Source: Salivita marina (GTDB lineage: Bacteria > Pseudomonadota > Gammaproteobacteria > Pseudomonadales > Azotimanducaceae). Taken from it: a DNA stretch of 64,000 nucleotides. Location of the stretch: the NCBI GenBank assembly GCA_038144425.1, contig JAYQNS010000004.1:744001-808000 (forward strand), read 5' to 3'. The notes under the pieces were generated by a model, which was given only the letters and a program-made list of their open reading frames with translations, ran no database searches and had not been told where the DNA came from. Made by a program: the position numbers and the translations under genes. How positions within the stretch are numbered: the first letter of the stretch is position 1; every line of letters begins with the position of its first letter. Shown in pieces: positions 34,953 through 43,656 of the stretch.

Positions 34953-36350
34953 CTAGTCCTCATCCTTGATCTGCCGGGCACGGGCCTTAGGCGACTGCCA
35001 ACCCGCAATGCTGCGTTGCCGGCCCCGGCCCACGGCGAGGGTTTCGGCGTCAACGTCCTTGGTAATGGTGGACCCAGCCCCAAGGAAGGCGCCATCGCCC
35101 ACCGTAAGAGGCGCCACGAGGGTGCTGTTCGAGCCGACGAAAACATCATTGCCGAGCACCGTGGGGTGCTTACCGATGCCATCGTAATTACAGGTGATGG
35201 TCCCGGCGCCCACGTTCACCCGCTCGCCCAGGGTGGCGTCCCCAAGGTAGGCCAAATGGTTGGCCTTGCTGTAATCCCCTAGAGTCGCCTTTTTCGTCTC
35301 GACGAAGTTGCCAATGCGCGTGCCCCGGCCCAGCACCGTGCCTTCTCGCAGGCGGGCAAAGGGCCCCAGCTGTGCCTCCGGACCCACCGTGGCGCCTTCG
35401 ATATGGGTAAGCGGCGCAACCTGAGCGCCCTCCTTAAGCTCTGCGTCTTTGATCACGCAGTGAGCCCCCACTTTTACGTTTTCGCCGAGGATGACATCCC
35501 CTTCGAAGACACAACCCGCATCGATGATGCAGTCCTGGCCCGCTTGGAGGGTGCCGCGAATGATGACCGTCTCCGGGGCCCGGAGCGTTACCCCAGCGGC
35601 CATGACCGCGCCCCGGCGCCGGTGCTGAAGGGTGGCCTCAAGCTCCGCGAGCTGGGCGCGCGTATTGGCACCGCGGAGGCTCTCCGCATCGGCCTCGTGC
35701 TGAGCAAGGCAGGGCACGCCATCGGCCCGGGCAAGAGCAATCAAATCGGTGAGGTAGAGCTCCCCCTGGGCATTATCCGCCGTAAGGGCGCCCAGCCAAC
35801 GAGAGAGGGGGGCCGCAGGGAAGCAGTAGACTCCGGCGTTGATTTCCCGGAGGGCGCGCTGGGTCTCCGTGGCATCCTTTTCCTCGACGATACCCACCAA
35901 GGCGCCTGCGTCATCGCGCAGCATGCGTCCAAAGCCCGTGGGGTCAGCGAGGGTGGTCGTCATCACGCCCACCGCGTTCGCGGGCACGGCGGCAAGGAAG
36001 GCTTCAAGGGCCGGCGCTTCCAGCAGGGGCACATCCCCAGAGAGCACCAGTACGCGCTCCGTGCCCTCGGGCAGGGGAAGGGCCGCCCGCACCGCATCCC
36101 CCGTACCGCGCTGATTGTGCTGGCACGCTAAAGACGCCCCCGCGGCCTCGGCAAGGGCCATCACGCTCGCCATATCGGGGCCGTGGATCACTCGCACAGC
36201 GCTGGCCACAGCTCCCGCAGCAGTCAACACATGGGCCAGCATGGGGGCGCCGCCCAAATCCAACATCACCTTGGGCTGCGCCGAGCGCATCCGCGTTCCC
36301 TTACCGGCAGCCAAAATCAAGGCGAGGGTGTGGGGGGAAGGGGCGGCCAT
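34953..36350 (-). CDS. glmU: Bifunctional GlmU (N-acetylglucosamine-1-P uridyltransferase / GlcN-1-P acetyltransferase)
   Basis: GlmU acetylates glucosamine-1-phosphate and then forms UDP-GlcNAc. The N-terminal pyrophosphorylase has LILAAGKGTRMRSAQPKV; the C-terminal half has the left-handed beta-helix with hexapeptide repeats and the active region around TKKATLGDYSKANHLAYLGD. The 465-residue length is slightly longer than in E. coli. A GGAGC site lies 8 bases before the ATG. It follows the ATP synthase terminator, so it probably has its own promoter in the roughly 50 bases between. Confidence 0.96.
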   Translation of the reverse strand: MAAPSPHTLALILAAGKGTRMRSAQPKVMLDLGGAPMLAHVLTAAGAVASAVRVIHGPDMASVMALAEAAGASLACQHNQRGTGDAVRAALPLPEGTERVLVLSGDVPLLEAPALEAFLAAVPANAVGVMTTTLADPTGFGRMLRDDAGALVGIVEEKDATETQRALREINAGVYCFPAAPLSRWLGALTADNAQGELYLTDLIALARADGVPCLAQHEADAESLRGANTRAQLAELEATLQHRRRGAVMAAGVTLRAPETVIIRGTLQAGQDCIIDAGCVFEGDVILGENVKVGAHCVIKDAELKEGAQVAPLTHIEGATVGPEAQLGPFARLREGTVLGRGTRIGNFVETKKATLGDYSKANHLAYLGDATLGERVNVGAGTITCNYDGIGKHPTVLGNDVFVGSNSTLVAPLTVGDGAFLGAGSTITKDVDAETLAVGRGRQRSIAGWQSPKARARQIKDED

Positions 36351-36401
36351 GGAAAAAGCTCCAAAATGGTTAGCAGCGCCTACTTTACCGGCGCCAGCAA
36401 C

Positions 36402-36427
36402 AAAAAAGGCAGCTTACGCTGCCTTTT
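36402..36427 (-). terminator. Rho-independent terminator of the ATP synthase operon
   Basis: GGCAGC (36408-36413), loop TTAC, GCTGCC (36418-36423). On the minus strand the stem is followed by TTTTTT, a classic terminator about 45 bases after the atpC stop. The A-run and T-run flanking the stem also pair, so it could terminate in both directions. Confidence 0.85.
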
Positions 36428-36468
36428 CTCGAGGCCCCGCCGGTGGCAAGGCTTCCCGGTCCAAAGGC

Positions 36469-36891
36469 TTAAGCGCCCCGGCGCTTGTGCATCCGAAGCA
36501 CTCGCAGCTGGGCAGCGGCTTCCGCGAGCTGGGCCGCCGCCACGGAGAAGTCGAAGTCGCCAGAACGATCGGCCATGGCCCGCTCCGCGTCTTCCATAGC
36601 CTTCTGCGCCGCCGCTTCGTCGATGTCCGCGGCGCGAGCGGCCGTATCGGCGAGGACGGTCACCACCCCGGGCTGCACCTCAAGAAAGCCACCGGAGGCA
36701 TAGATCGTCTCTTCCTCCCCACCGGCGAGAATAAGTCGCACCGGACCCGGCTTAAGCTTAGTCAGCAAGGGCGCGTGACCCGGCATGATGCCCAGTTCCC
36801 CGAGCACGCCGGTGGCCGCAACCATCTCTACGCGCCCGGAGAAGAGCTCCGCTTCAGCACTCACCACATCGCAGTGGATCGTCATTGCCAT
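36469..36891 (-). CDS. atpC: ATP synthase F1 epsilon subunit
   Basis: Epsilon lies in the central stalk and inhibits ATP hydrolysis. The 140-residue protein starts MAMTIHCDVVSAEAELFSGR and includes LGELGIMPGHAPLLTKLKPG, the beta-sandwich hallmark. The C-terminal helices (about 90-140) are present. It is the last gene of the operon, 12 bases after atpD and followed by the terminator. Confidence 0.96.
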   Translation of the reverse strand: MAMTIHCDVVSAEAELFSGRVEMVAATGVLGELGIMPGHAPLLTKLKPGPVRLILAGGEEETIYASGGFLEVQPGVVTVLADTAARAADIDEAAAQKAMEDAERAMADRSGDFDFSVAAAQLAEAAAQLRVLRMHKRRGA

Positions 36892-36903
36892 GGGACGTCT
36901 CCC

Positions 36904-38286
36904 TTAATCCTTAAGCTTCGCCGCCTTTTCGCGCGCGTCTTCGATGGTGCCGACCATGTAGAAAGCCTGCTCCGGCAGATCATCTGCCTCGCCGTCGAGG
37001 ATCGCTTTGAAGCTCCGCACCGTATCCTTGAGGGTGACATACTGCCCCGGGTTGCCGGTGAAGACTTCCGCCACGAAAAAGGATTGGGAGAAGAACTGCT
37101 GAATTTTCCGAGCCCGGAATACCGTTTGCTTATCTTCCTCGGAGAGCTCGTCCATCCCGAGAATGGCGATGATGTCCTTGAGCTCCTTGTACTTCTGCAG
37201 CACCTGCTGACACCCACGGGCCACTTCGTAGTGCTCCTGGCCCACCACCTGCGGATCAAGCTGACGGCTCGTGGAGTCGAGCGGATCCACTGCAGGGTAG
37301 ATCCCGAGGTCCGTAATGGCCCGGGAAAGGGTTACGGTCGCATCCAAGTGGGCGAAGGTCGTGGCCGGAGAGGGGTCCGTGAGGTCGTCCGCCGGCACGT
37401 AAACGGCCTGGATGGAAGTAATAGACCCGGTCTTGGTCGTGGTAATCCGCTCCTGGAGCACGCCCATCTCTTCCGCGAGGGTGGGCTGGTAACCCACGGC
37501 GGAGGGCATCCGGCCGAGCAGCGCAGAGACTTCCGTTCCTGCGAGGGTGTAACGATAGATGTTATCCACGAAGAGGAGCACGTCCCGGCCTTCGTCCCGG
37601 AACTTCTCGGCGAGGGTCAGACCCGTGAGCGCCACGCGAAGGCGGTTCCCCGGCGGCTCGTTCATTTGACCGAAGACGAGGGAGATTTTGTCGAGAACGT
37701 TGGAGTCCTGCATTTCGTGGTAGAAGTCGTTCCCTTCCCGGGTCCGCTCCCCGACGCCAGCGAATACGGACAAACCGGAGTGCTCGATAGCGATGTTCCG
37801 GATCAGCTCAAGCATGGTTACGGTCTTACCCACCCCAGCGCCTCCGAAGAGGCCGACCTTGCCACCCTTGGCGAAGGGGCACACAAGGTCGATAACCTTG
37901 ATGCCCGTTTCGAGGATTTCCACCGCTCCGGACTGATCTTCGTAGCTAGGGGCAGCTCGGTGAATCGGCATGCTGTCCGCCGCGTTCACCGGGCCCTTTT
38001 CATCGATGGGTTCGCCGAGCACGTTCATGATCCGCCCGAGGGTCTCCTGACCGACGGGAATGGTAATCGGCGCGCCGGTGTTCTCCACGGCGAGGCCGCG
38101 GGACAGTCCCTCGGAAGCCCCCATGGCAATGGCCCGAACCACGCCATCGCCAAGCTGTTGCTGCACCTCAAGGGTAAGTTCAGCGTCGGCAACCCGCAGG
38201 GCGTCATACACCTTGGGCACTTCGTTGCGCTCGAACTCGACGTCGACGACGGCGCCAATGACCTGAACGATTCGTCCGCTGCTCAT
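36904..38286 (-). CDS. atpD: ATP synthase F1 beta subunit
   Basis: This is the catalytic subunit, 460 residues. The P-loop is GGAGVGKTVTMLELI, followed by GERTREGNDFYHEM with the catalytic Glu, and the DELSEEDK motif (DELSEED family) near residue 395. TGS-STOP-like insertions are absent. It lies 42 bases after atpG. Confidence 0.97.
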   Translation of the reverse strand: MSSGRIVQVIGAVVDVEFERNEVPKVYDALRVADAELTLEVQQQLGDGVVRAIAMGASEGLSRGLAVENTGAPITIPVGQETLGRIMNVLGEPIDEKGPVNAADSMPIHRAAPSYEDQSGAVEILETGIKVIDLVCPFAKGGKVGLFGGAGVGKTVTMLELIRNIAIEHSGLSVFAGVGERTREGNDFYHEMQDSNVLDKISLVFGQMNEPPGNRLRVALTGLTLAEKFRDEGRDVLLFVDNIYRYTLAGTEVSALLGRMPSAVGYQPTLAEEMGVLQERITTTKTGSITSIQAVYVPADDLTDPSPATTFAHLDATVTLSRAITDLGIYPAVDPLDSTSRQLDPQVVGQEHYEVARGCQQVLQKYKELKDIIAILGMDELSEEDKQTVFRARKIQQFFSQSFFVAEVFTGNPGQYVTLKDTVRSFKAILDGEADDLPEQAFYMVGTIEDAREKAAKLKD

Positions 38287-38328
38287 GATGCTCGTTTCCT
38301 CTCTAACAATACCGTTATACAGGCGTGC

Positions 38329-39189
38329 TTAAACCGCCTGCGCGCCGCCAACAATTTCCGCAATTTCCTGCGTGATCGCCGCCTGTCGTGCGTTGTTGTA
38401 GCTGAGCTGGAGATCGTCGATAAGCTTTCCGGCGTTCTCCGTTGCATTCTTCATGGCGATCATTTTGGCGGCCTGTTCGCAGGCCGCATTCTCCACCACG
38501 GCTTGATACACCTGGGCTTCTAGGTAACGCCGAATCAGTCCCTCAATGAGCTCTGCGGCGTCCGGCTCGTAGAGATAATCCCAGGCGTGGCTGTACTCAT
38601 CGCTTTCCATGGGTGGGAGAGGCGCCAGCTGACGGATCGTAGGCGCCTGCGTCATGGTATTCACGAAGGTGTTAAACACCACGTAGAGCCGATCAATGGA
38701 GCCGGCTTCATAGGCGTTTAGCATGACCGTAATGCCACCGATGAGTTCGTCGACCTGCGGCGCCTCACCAACGCCATCAATGCTGGCCACCACGTTGCCG
38801 CCAAAGCTCCGAAAGAAGCTTTGGGCTTTACGGCCGATCAGCGCGAGGTCGATCTCCACGCCCACGTCCGCATGGCCCTTCATATCCTTAACCAGCGCCC
38901 GAAACTCGTTAACGTTCAAGCCACCGCAGAGACCCTTCTCCGTAGAAACCACGATGTAGCCCACCCGCTTCACGGGCCGGGACTGCATGTAAACGGATCG
39001 GTGCTCCGGGTTGGCGTTGGCCAAGTGGCCCACGACCTGAAGCACCTTATCCGCGTAGGGGCGGCTTTCCCCCATGCGGTCTTGAGTACGCCGCATCTTA
39101 GACGCCGCCACCATTTCCATCGCACTGGTGATCTTCTGCGTGTTTTGCACGCTTTTGATCTGTGTGCGTATTTCCTTTCCTACGGCCAT
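38329..39189 (-). CDS. atpG: ATP synthase F1 gamma subunit
   Basis: Gamma is the rotating shaft. The ATG at 39189 gives 286 residues starting MAVGKEIRTQIKSVQNTQKITSAM, the conserved N-terminal coiled-coil helix. The C-terminal helix ends with YNNARQAAITQEIAEIVGGA, also conserved. The open frame extends upstream into the atpA end region but that part is not conserved. Confidence 0.96.
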   Translation of the reverse strand: MAVGKEIRTQIKSVQNTQKITSAMEMVAASKMRRTQDRMGESRPYADKVLQVVGHLANANPEHRSVYMQSRPVKRVGYIVVSTEKGLCGGLNVNEFRALVKDMKGHADVGVEIDLALIGRKAQSFFRSFGGNVVASIDGVGEAPQVDELIGGITVMLNAYEAGSIDRLYVVFNTFVNTMTQAPTIRQLAPLPPMESDEYSHAWDYLYEPDAAELIEGLIRRYLEAQVYQAVVENAACEQAAKMIAMKNATENAGKLIDDLQLSYNNARQAAITQEIAEIVGGAQAV

Positions 39190-39211
39190 GGCTGTGCTCG
39201 CTCGCCGGGGG

Positions 39212-40756
39212 TTACCAGGTGCGCGTTTCCTTGAAGCGCGCGATCGCGGAACGCATGGTTTCAACGATTTCATCGTTGTATGCGCCGCTCTCGTCGATTT
39301 GCTTCATGAAATCGCCGTGGGCCTCGTGCATGTACTCGAGGAGGGCCGCTTCGAAGGCGAGCACCCTGTCCACCTCGACGTCTTCCAGGAAGCCCTGGGT
39401 CGCGGCAAAAAGGCTCACGCCCATCTCGGAAACGGACATGGGCGCATACTGACGCTGCTTCATGAGTTCCGTGACGCGCCGGCCGTGTTCAAGTTGCTTC
39501 CGGGTCGTCTCGTCGAGATCGGAGGCGAACTGGGAGAAGGCTGCGAGCTCTCGGTACTGGGCAAGAGCGAGCTTGATCCCGCCAGAGATCTTCTTAATGA
39601 AAGAGGTTTGCGCCGAGCCCCCCACCCGAGACACGGAAATACCCGGGCTCATGGACGGGCGGATACCAGAATTGAACAGGTCGGTCTCGAGGAAGATCTG
39701 ACCATCGGTGATGGAAATCACGTTCGTCGGTACAAAGGCGGACACGTCCCCGGCTTGGGTTTCGATAACCGGGAGTGCCGTCAGCGAACCGGTTTTGCCT
39801 TTGACCGCCCCGTTGGTGAAGGCCTCCACGTACTCTTCGTTGACGCGAGATGCGCGCTCGAGCAAACGGGAGTGGAGATAGAAAACATCTCCTGGGTAGG
39901 CCTCTCGACCTGGCGGGCGCTTGAGCAACAGGGAGATCTGACGATAGGCCACGGCCTGCTTGGAAAGATCATCGTAGATGATCAGGGCGTCTTCGCCGTG
40001 ATCTCGGAACCATTCCCCCATGGTGCAGCCCGCATAGGGCGCGAGGAACTGCATCGACGCGGGGGTCGAGGCGGAGGCGGCGACCACGATGGTGTGGCCC
40101 AACGCGTCATGCTCCTCGAGCTTCCGCACTACATTGGCGATGGTGGACATCTTCTGTCCAATCGCCACGTAGATGCAGGTCATGTTCTTGCCTTTCTGGT
40201 TGATGATCGTATCAACCGCGATGGCCGTTTTACCGATCTGACGGTCACCGATGATGAGCTCCCGCTGGCCCCGGCCTACCGGGACCATCGCGTCAATGCA
40301 CTTCAGACCCGTTTGCACCGGCTGGTCCACGGACTTCCGCGCGATAACGCCGGGGGCTACCTTTTCGATGGCGTCCGATTCCGTCGTCCCCAGATCGCCG
40401 CGACCGTCAATGGGGTTACCCAGCGCGTCGACCACCCGGCCCACCAGTTCCCGGCCCACAGGCACTTCAAGGATGCGACCCGTGCATCGTGCCGTTTGAC
40501 CTTCGGCGAGGTGCTGATAATCCCCCAGCACCACGGCGCCCACGGAGTCGCGCTCAAGGTTCAGGGCGAGACCAAAGCCCCCGGCGGAGAACTCGATCAT
40601 CTCCCCGTAGCGGGCTTCTGCCATGCCGTGAATCCGGATAATGCCGTCGGACACGCTCACGATCGTGCCTTCGTTGCGCGCTTCGGTCTGGAGATCCATC
40701 GACGCGATGCGCTGCTTAATAATGTCGCTGATCTCGGAAGGGTTCAGTTGCTGCAT
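39212..40756 (-). CDS. atpA: ATP synthase F1 alpha subunit
   Basis: Alpha carries the non-catalytic nucleotide sites. The 514-residue protein begins MQQLNPSEISDIIKQRI, with the P-loop GDRQIGKTAIAVD and the arginine finger region SVSRVGGSAQT. Length is typical for gammaproteobacteria (E. coli 513). Confidence 0.97.
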   Translation of the reverse strand: MQQLNPSEISDIIKQRIASMDLQTEARNEGTIVSVSDGIIRIHGMAEARYGEMIEFSAGGFGLALNLERDSVGAVVLGDYQHLAEGQTARCTGRILEVPVGRELVGRVVDALGNPIDGRGDLGTTESDAIEKVAPGVIARKSVDQPVQTGLKCIDAMVPVGRGQRELIIGDRQIGKTAIAVDTIINQKGKNMTCIYVAIGQKMSTIANVVRKLEEHDALGHTIVVAASASTPASMQFLAPYAGCTMGEWFRDHGEDALIIYDDLSKQAVAYRQISLLLKRPPGREAYPGDVFYLHSRLLERASRVNEEYVEAFTNGAVKGKTGSLTALPVIETQAGDVSAFVPTNVISITDGQIFLETDLFNSGIRPSMSPGISVSRVGGSAQTSFIKKISGGIKLALAQYRELAAFSQFASDLDETTRKQLEHGRRVTELMKQRQYAPMSVSEMGVSLFAATQGFLEDVEVDRVLAFEAALLEYMHEAHGDFMKQIDESGAYNDEIVETMRSAIARFKETRTW

Positions 40757-40803
40757 CGGTCCATCCTCAGAATGCGTTCGAATCCGGGGGCCCCGGACCT
40801 CGG

Positions 40804-41340
40804 TTAGACGCGCAGTGCGTCGGCCAAGCGGCCGAGGCGGCCGCGTACGGAACCATCAATGAGCGTGTCACCCGCGCGAATCACGGCACCGCCCAGGAGG
40901 GCGGGATCAATGCGATGGGTAAGCACGATGTCTTTCTTAAAGCGAGCCTTAAGGGCGGTCTTTAGTGCCTCGAGGGCCGCATCGTCAGCGGGCTGAGCCA
41001 GAACCACCTCGACGTCCAGGCTCTGCTCCAGCGCATCGCGCGCAACGGCGTACTGCGTAGCGATTTCCGGCAGAAGCGCCAGACGCTTGTTTTCCGCGAG
41101 CACCGTCAGCAGGGCCCTAAGCCCGTCGGGAGCGCCTTCTGGAAGGAAGGCCGCCAGCTCCTGGGCCTTAACCGCGGGGCCCGGGCGAGGCGCCGCGAGC
41201 ATGGCGGCCACCTCGGGCGCCGAAGCCGCCGCGCCCAGGAGCGTAAGCCCCTGGCCGAAGGCATCCACGGTGCCGCTGTCCTGAGCCACGGCAAAGATCG
41301 CTCGGGCGTAGGGGCGTGCAAGGGTCGCAAGCTCTGCCAT
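40804..41340 (-). CDS. atpH: ATP synthase F1 delta subunit
   Basis: Delta joins F1 to the peripheral stalk. The 178-residue protein begins MAELATLARPYARAIF, the family opening, and ends with the conserved LLGGAVIRAGDTLIDGSVRGRL. It lies 15 bases after atpF. Confidence 0.95.
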   Translation of the reverse strand: MAELATLARPYARAIFAVAQDSGTVDAFGQGLTLLGAAASAPEVAAMLAAPRPGPAVKAQELAAFLPEGAPDGLRALLTVLAENKRLALLPEIATQYAVARDALEQSLDVEVVLAQPADDAALEALKTALKARFKKDIVLTHRIDPALLGGAVIRAGDTLIDGSVRGRLGRLADALRV

Positions 41341-41355
41341 GCCGGCCTCCGTGCC

Positions 41356-41826
41356 TTAAAGCTGCTTGGCGAGGTCGTCGAGGAGCGCCGCGTGAGCGCC
41401 TGCATCGACGGCCTGCCCGAGAACTTTTTCCGCACCCGCTACAGCGAGGACGGCAACGTCCTTGCGGAGCGTTTCCCGGGCCCGGTTCACTTCGCGTTCG
41501 ATATCGGCCCGCGCGGCCTCCAGGAGCTTCGCCCCTTCAGCGCGAGCGTCTTCTTTCGCTTCGTCCACCATCTGCGCAGCGCGCTGGCGAGCTTCCTCAA
41601 CCAGGGCAGCGGCTTCCGCCTTCGCGTCCTTGAGCTCGTCCGTGGCACGTTTCTGCGCCAGTTCGAGATCTAAGGAGGCCCGCTCAGCGGCGGCGAGGCC
41701 GTCAGCAATCTGCTTCTGCCGGGCAGCCATAGCTTCGGTGATCGGCGGCCAAATGGCCTTCATGCAAATCCACACGAAGACGAAAAAGGCGATCGATTGA
41801 CCGATGAGTGTGAGGGTAATGCTCAT
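41356..41826 (-). CDS. atpF: ATP synthase Fo b subunit
   Basis: Subunit b dimerises to form the peripheral stalk. The 156-residue protein has one N-terminal membrane helix (about residues 3-24, ending FVWICMKAIWPPI) and then a long charged coiled coil rich in Ala, Glu and Lys. The WPPI at the membrane border is family-typical. Confidence 0.95.
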   Translation of the reverse strand: MSITLTLIGQSIAFFVFVWICMKAIWPPITEAMAARQKQIADGLAAAERASLDLELAQKRATDELKDAKAEAAALVEEARQRAAQMVDEAKEDARAEGAKLLEAARADIEREVNRARETLRKDVAVLAVAGAEKVLGQAVDAGAHAALLDDLAKQL

Positions 41827-41885
41827 GTCGCTTTGTCCTCCGCTGCGCGCTTGCGAGGCCGCCTAGTAAGCGGCCGAGGGCGTAG

Positions 41886-42116
41886 TTAGCCGCCTGCTAC
41901 CGCGAAGAGAAGGTACAGAGCGATACCCACGGCGATCATCGGAACGGCGTCCACGAGGCCGAGCACGATGAAGAGCTGAGTCCGAAGGGTCGGCAGTTGC
42001 TCAGGCTGGCGGGCCACGCCTTCGATGAACTTACCGCCAAGCACGGCCACGCCGATGGAGGCGCCCAGGGCCCCAAGGCCCATGAGAACCGCAGCTGCAA
42101 TGTAGATGTACTCCAT
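41886..42116 (-). CDS. atpE: ATP synthase Fo c subunit
   Basis: Subunit c forms the rotor ring. The 76-residue hairpin has two helices linked by the polar loop ARQPEQ. The ion-binding carboxylate is Asp56 in GLVDAVPM. The sequence lacks the Gln/Ser/Thr set of Na+-type rings, so H+ coupling is inferred. Confidence 0.96.
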   Translation of the reverse strand: MEYIYIAAAVLMGLGALGASIGVAVLGGKFIEGVARQPEQLPTLRTQLFIVLGLVDAVPMIAVGIALYLLFAVAGG

Positions 42117-42197
42117 GACTGCTCCCGAGTGTTGTCGCGAAATCTTTAGGTTCCGCAGTGTGCGTAAGAATCCCGTTCGCCCGAGGGCGGCGGGGCC

Positions 42198-43100
42198 TTA
42201 GTGCTCTTCCATCACGTCGTGAGCCTGGTTCAGGTACACGACGGACAAAACCATAAAAATGAAGGCCTGCAAGGTGATCACGAGCACGTGGAAGAGGGCC
42301 CAGGCGAGCTGGAGCACGCCACCCGCCACGCTCATCACCAAACCGCCATACATCAGCGCGATTAGGATGAAGATCATTTCCCCTGCATAGAGATTGCCGA
42401 AGAGTCGCAGGCCCAGGGAAACAGGCTTAGCGATGAGGTTCACGCCTTCGAGAATGAGGTTGACGGGGAACATCCACTTCGGGAACGGATGGAAGGCGAG
42501 CTCGGAAAAAAAGCCCCAAGCCCCCTTCTTAAGAATGCTGTAGTACACGATGAGCATGAACACCCCAAAGGCCATGCCCAGGGTAATGTTCGGATCCGTG
42601 CTCGGCACCACCTTCATGAAAGGAATATGTAGGTAGTGCTCAGCAACAAAGGGGATCCAATCTACGGGGATCAAATCCATGAGGTTCATGAAGAACACCC
42701 ACACAAAAATGGTCAGCGCCATGGGGGCCACGAGGGCATTCCCGGAGTGCTGGAAGGTGCTGCGAACCAGGTCATCAATGAAGTCGACGATGGTCTCAAC
42801 GAAGTTCAGGAGCCCTGAAGGCACCCCGGTGGTCGCTTGCTTCGCCGCCCGGCCGAAAATGAAGAGGAAGATCAGCCCAAGCACCAGGGACCACCCCATG
42901 GTGTCGACGTTAATGGCCATGAAGCCCATTTGCGACGCTTCTTCCGCCGTTTGCGCGAAACCCCAATCCCCCACGGCCACGCAATGCTCTTGGCAACCGG
43001 CCTGGGCACGCGCATGCCCCTCATTGAATTGGCCATAGACCAAATTCGTCAGGTGGTGCTGGATATAACCTTCCGCGGTGAGGGGGCCGCCAGATGCCAT
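42198..43100 (-). CDS. atpB: ATP synthase Fo a subunit
   Basis: Subunit a holds the proton half-channels. The ATG at 43100 gives 300 residues and has a GGAG site 6 bases upstream; a TTG at 43112 is possible but less likely. The essential Arg lies in SLGLRLFGNLYAGEM. About 60 residues precede the first main helix, and this N-terminal region contains a close Cys pair (CQEHC), which would face the periplasm. Confidence 0.94.
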   Translation of the reverse strand: MASGGPLTAEGYIQHHLTNLVYGQFNEGHARAQAGCQEHCVAVGDWGFAQTAEEASQMGFMAINVDTMGWSLVLGLIFLFIFGRAAKQATTGVPSGLLNFVETIVDFIDDLVRSTFQHSGNALVAPMALTIFVWVFFMNLMDLIPVDWIPFVAEHYLHIPFMKVVPSTDPNITLGMAFGVFMLIVYYSILKKGAWGFFSELAFHPFPKWMFPVNLILEGVNLIAKPVSLGLRLFGNLYAGEMIFILIALMYGGLVMSVAGGVLQLAWALFHVLVITLQAFIFMVLSVVYLNQAHDVMEEH

Positions 43101-43144
43101 ATGTGGCTCCAATTGGTTCGTTTTTTGCCGCGTTGCCGCGACTC

Positions 43145-43506
43145 TTAAGCCGGCTTCAGGACCGCCCCCACCCGGTGGGCAAGGTGCACAGCAATGAAGC
43201 CGACAAAAAAGGCGACCCCCTCTTCTTCCGGGAGCTGCCTGAGGGCCAAGGCGAGCAGGCCCACTGCAATCAGCAACTTTATAATCATGGCTCCGAAGAG
43301 CCCCCCCGCTGCCATCAGGGGCCGGGGATTCTCCCCGCGCGTTGAACGCGCCGGGCCATCCAAAGATTCGGCGCCAGGGCTACGAGGCCGCCGATAAGTG
43401 CCTGCCGTTCGCTGCCCAGCTGGAGGCTCCAAACCCCCAGAGCGGCAAGGCCAAGCGCTGCAAGCTGCGTCCCCACGATTCGGCGCACGACGACGGCTTC
43501 CTCCAC
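43145..43506 (-). pseudogene. atpI: ATP synthase protein I (AtpI), with a one-base frameshift
   Basis: AtpI helps assemble the c-ring. The N-terminal frame reads VVRRIVGTQLAALGLAAL then LIGGLVALAPNLWMARRVQRAG, the first two helices of AtpI, but then stops at 43315. The missing half (MIIKLLIAVGLLALALRQ and FFVGFIAVHLAHRVG) continues in the next frame. One extra G at the G4 run (43333-43336, minus strand) would join them into about 120 residues. Start is uncertain (GTG at 43506 or 43488). The gene is dispensable in some bacteria, but a sequence error is equally likely. Confidence 0.7.
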
Positions 43507-43596
43507 CCCAGGGTCATCTCCGACGCCCGCACCTGCGGCCTTTCTGGGCCTCGCCAGCGGCGCTCGTTTTTCTAACCCCGAGGGAAAAGCGCGCGA

Positions 43597-43625
43597 ATTA
43601 TAGGCACACCCTTGGCCTGGGGCAA
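43597..43625 (-). promoter_or_regulatory. Promoter of the ATP synthase operon
   Basis: On the minus strand TTGCCC (43620-43625), a 17-base spacer, then a perfect TATAAT (43597-43602). Transcription would start near 43590, upstream of atpI and just after parB. The perfect -10 and ideal spacing make this one of the strongest promoters in the window. Confidence 0.75.
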
Positions 43626-43656
43626 GGCGACCCAGCGCCCCCTCGGGGGTCAAGCA

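Noticed and set aside
33609..35282. Open frame of 557 codons antisense to glmS and glmU
   Set aside because: It is a shadow of conserved genes with no recognisable motif.
36115..38523. Open frame of 802 codons antisense to atpD/atpG/atpC
   Set aside because: It lies wholly opposite well-conserved ATP synthase genes, resembles no family, and is expected from codon bias in GC-rich DNA.
39128..40807. Open frame of 559 codons antisense to atpA
   Set aside because: It mirrors atpA and has no family features.
43101..43112. TTG start for atpB four codons upstream
   Set aside because: The ATG at 43100 has a well-placed GGAG, which the TTG codon itself would overlap.
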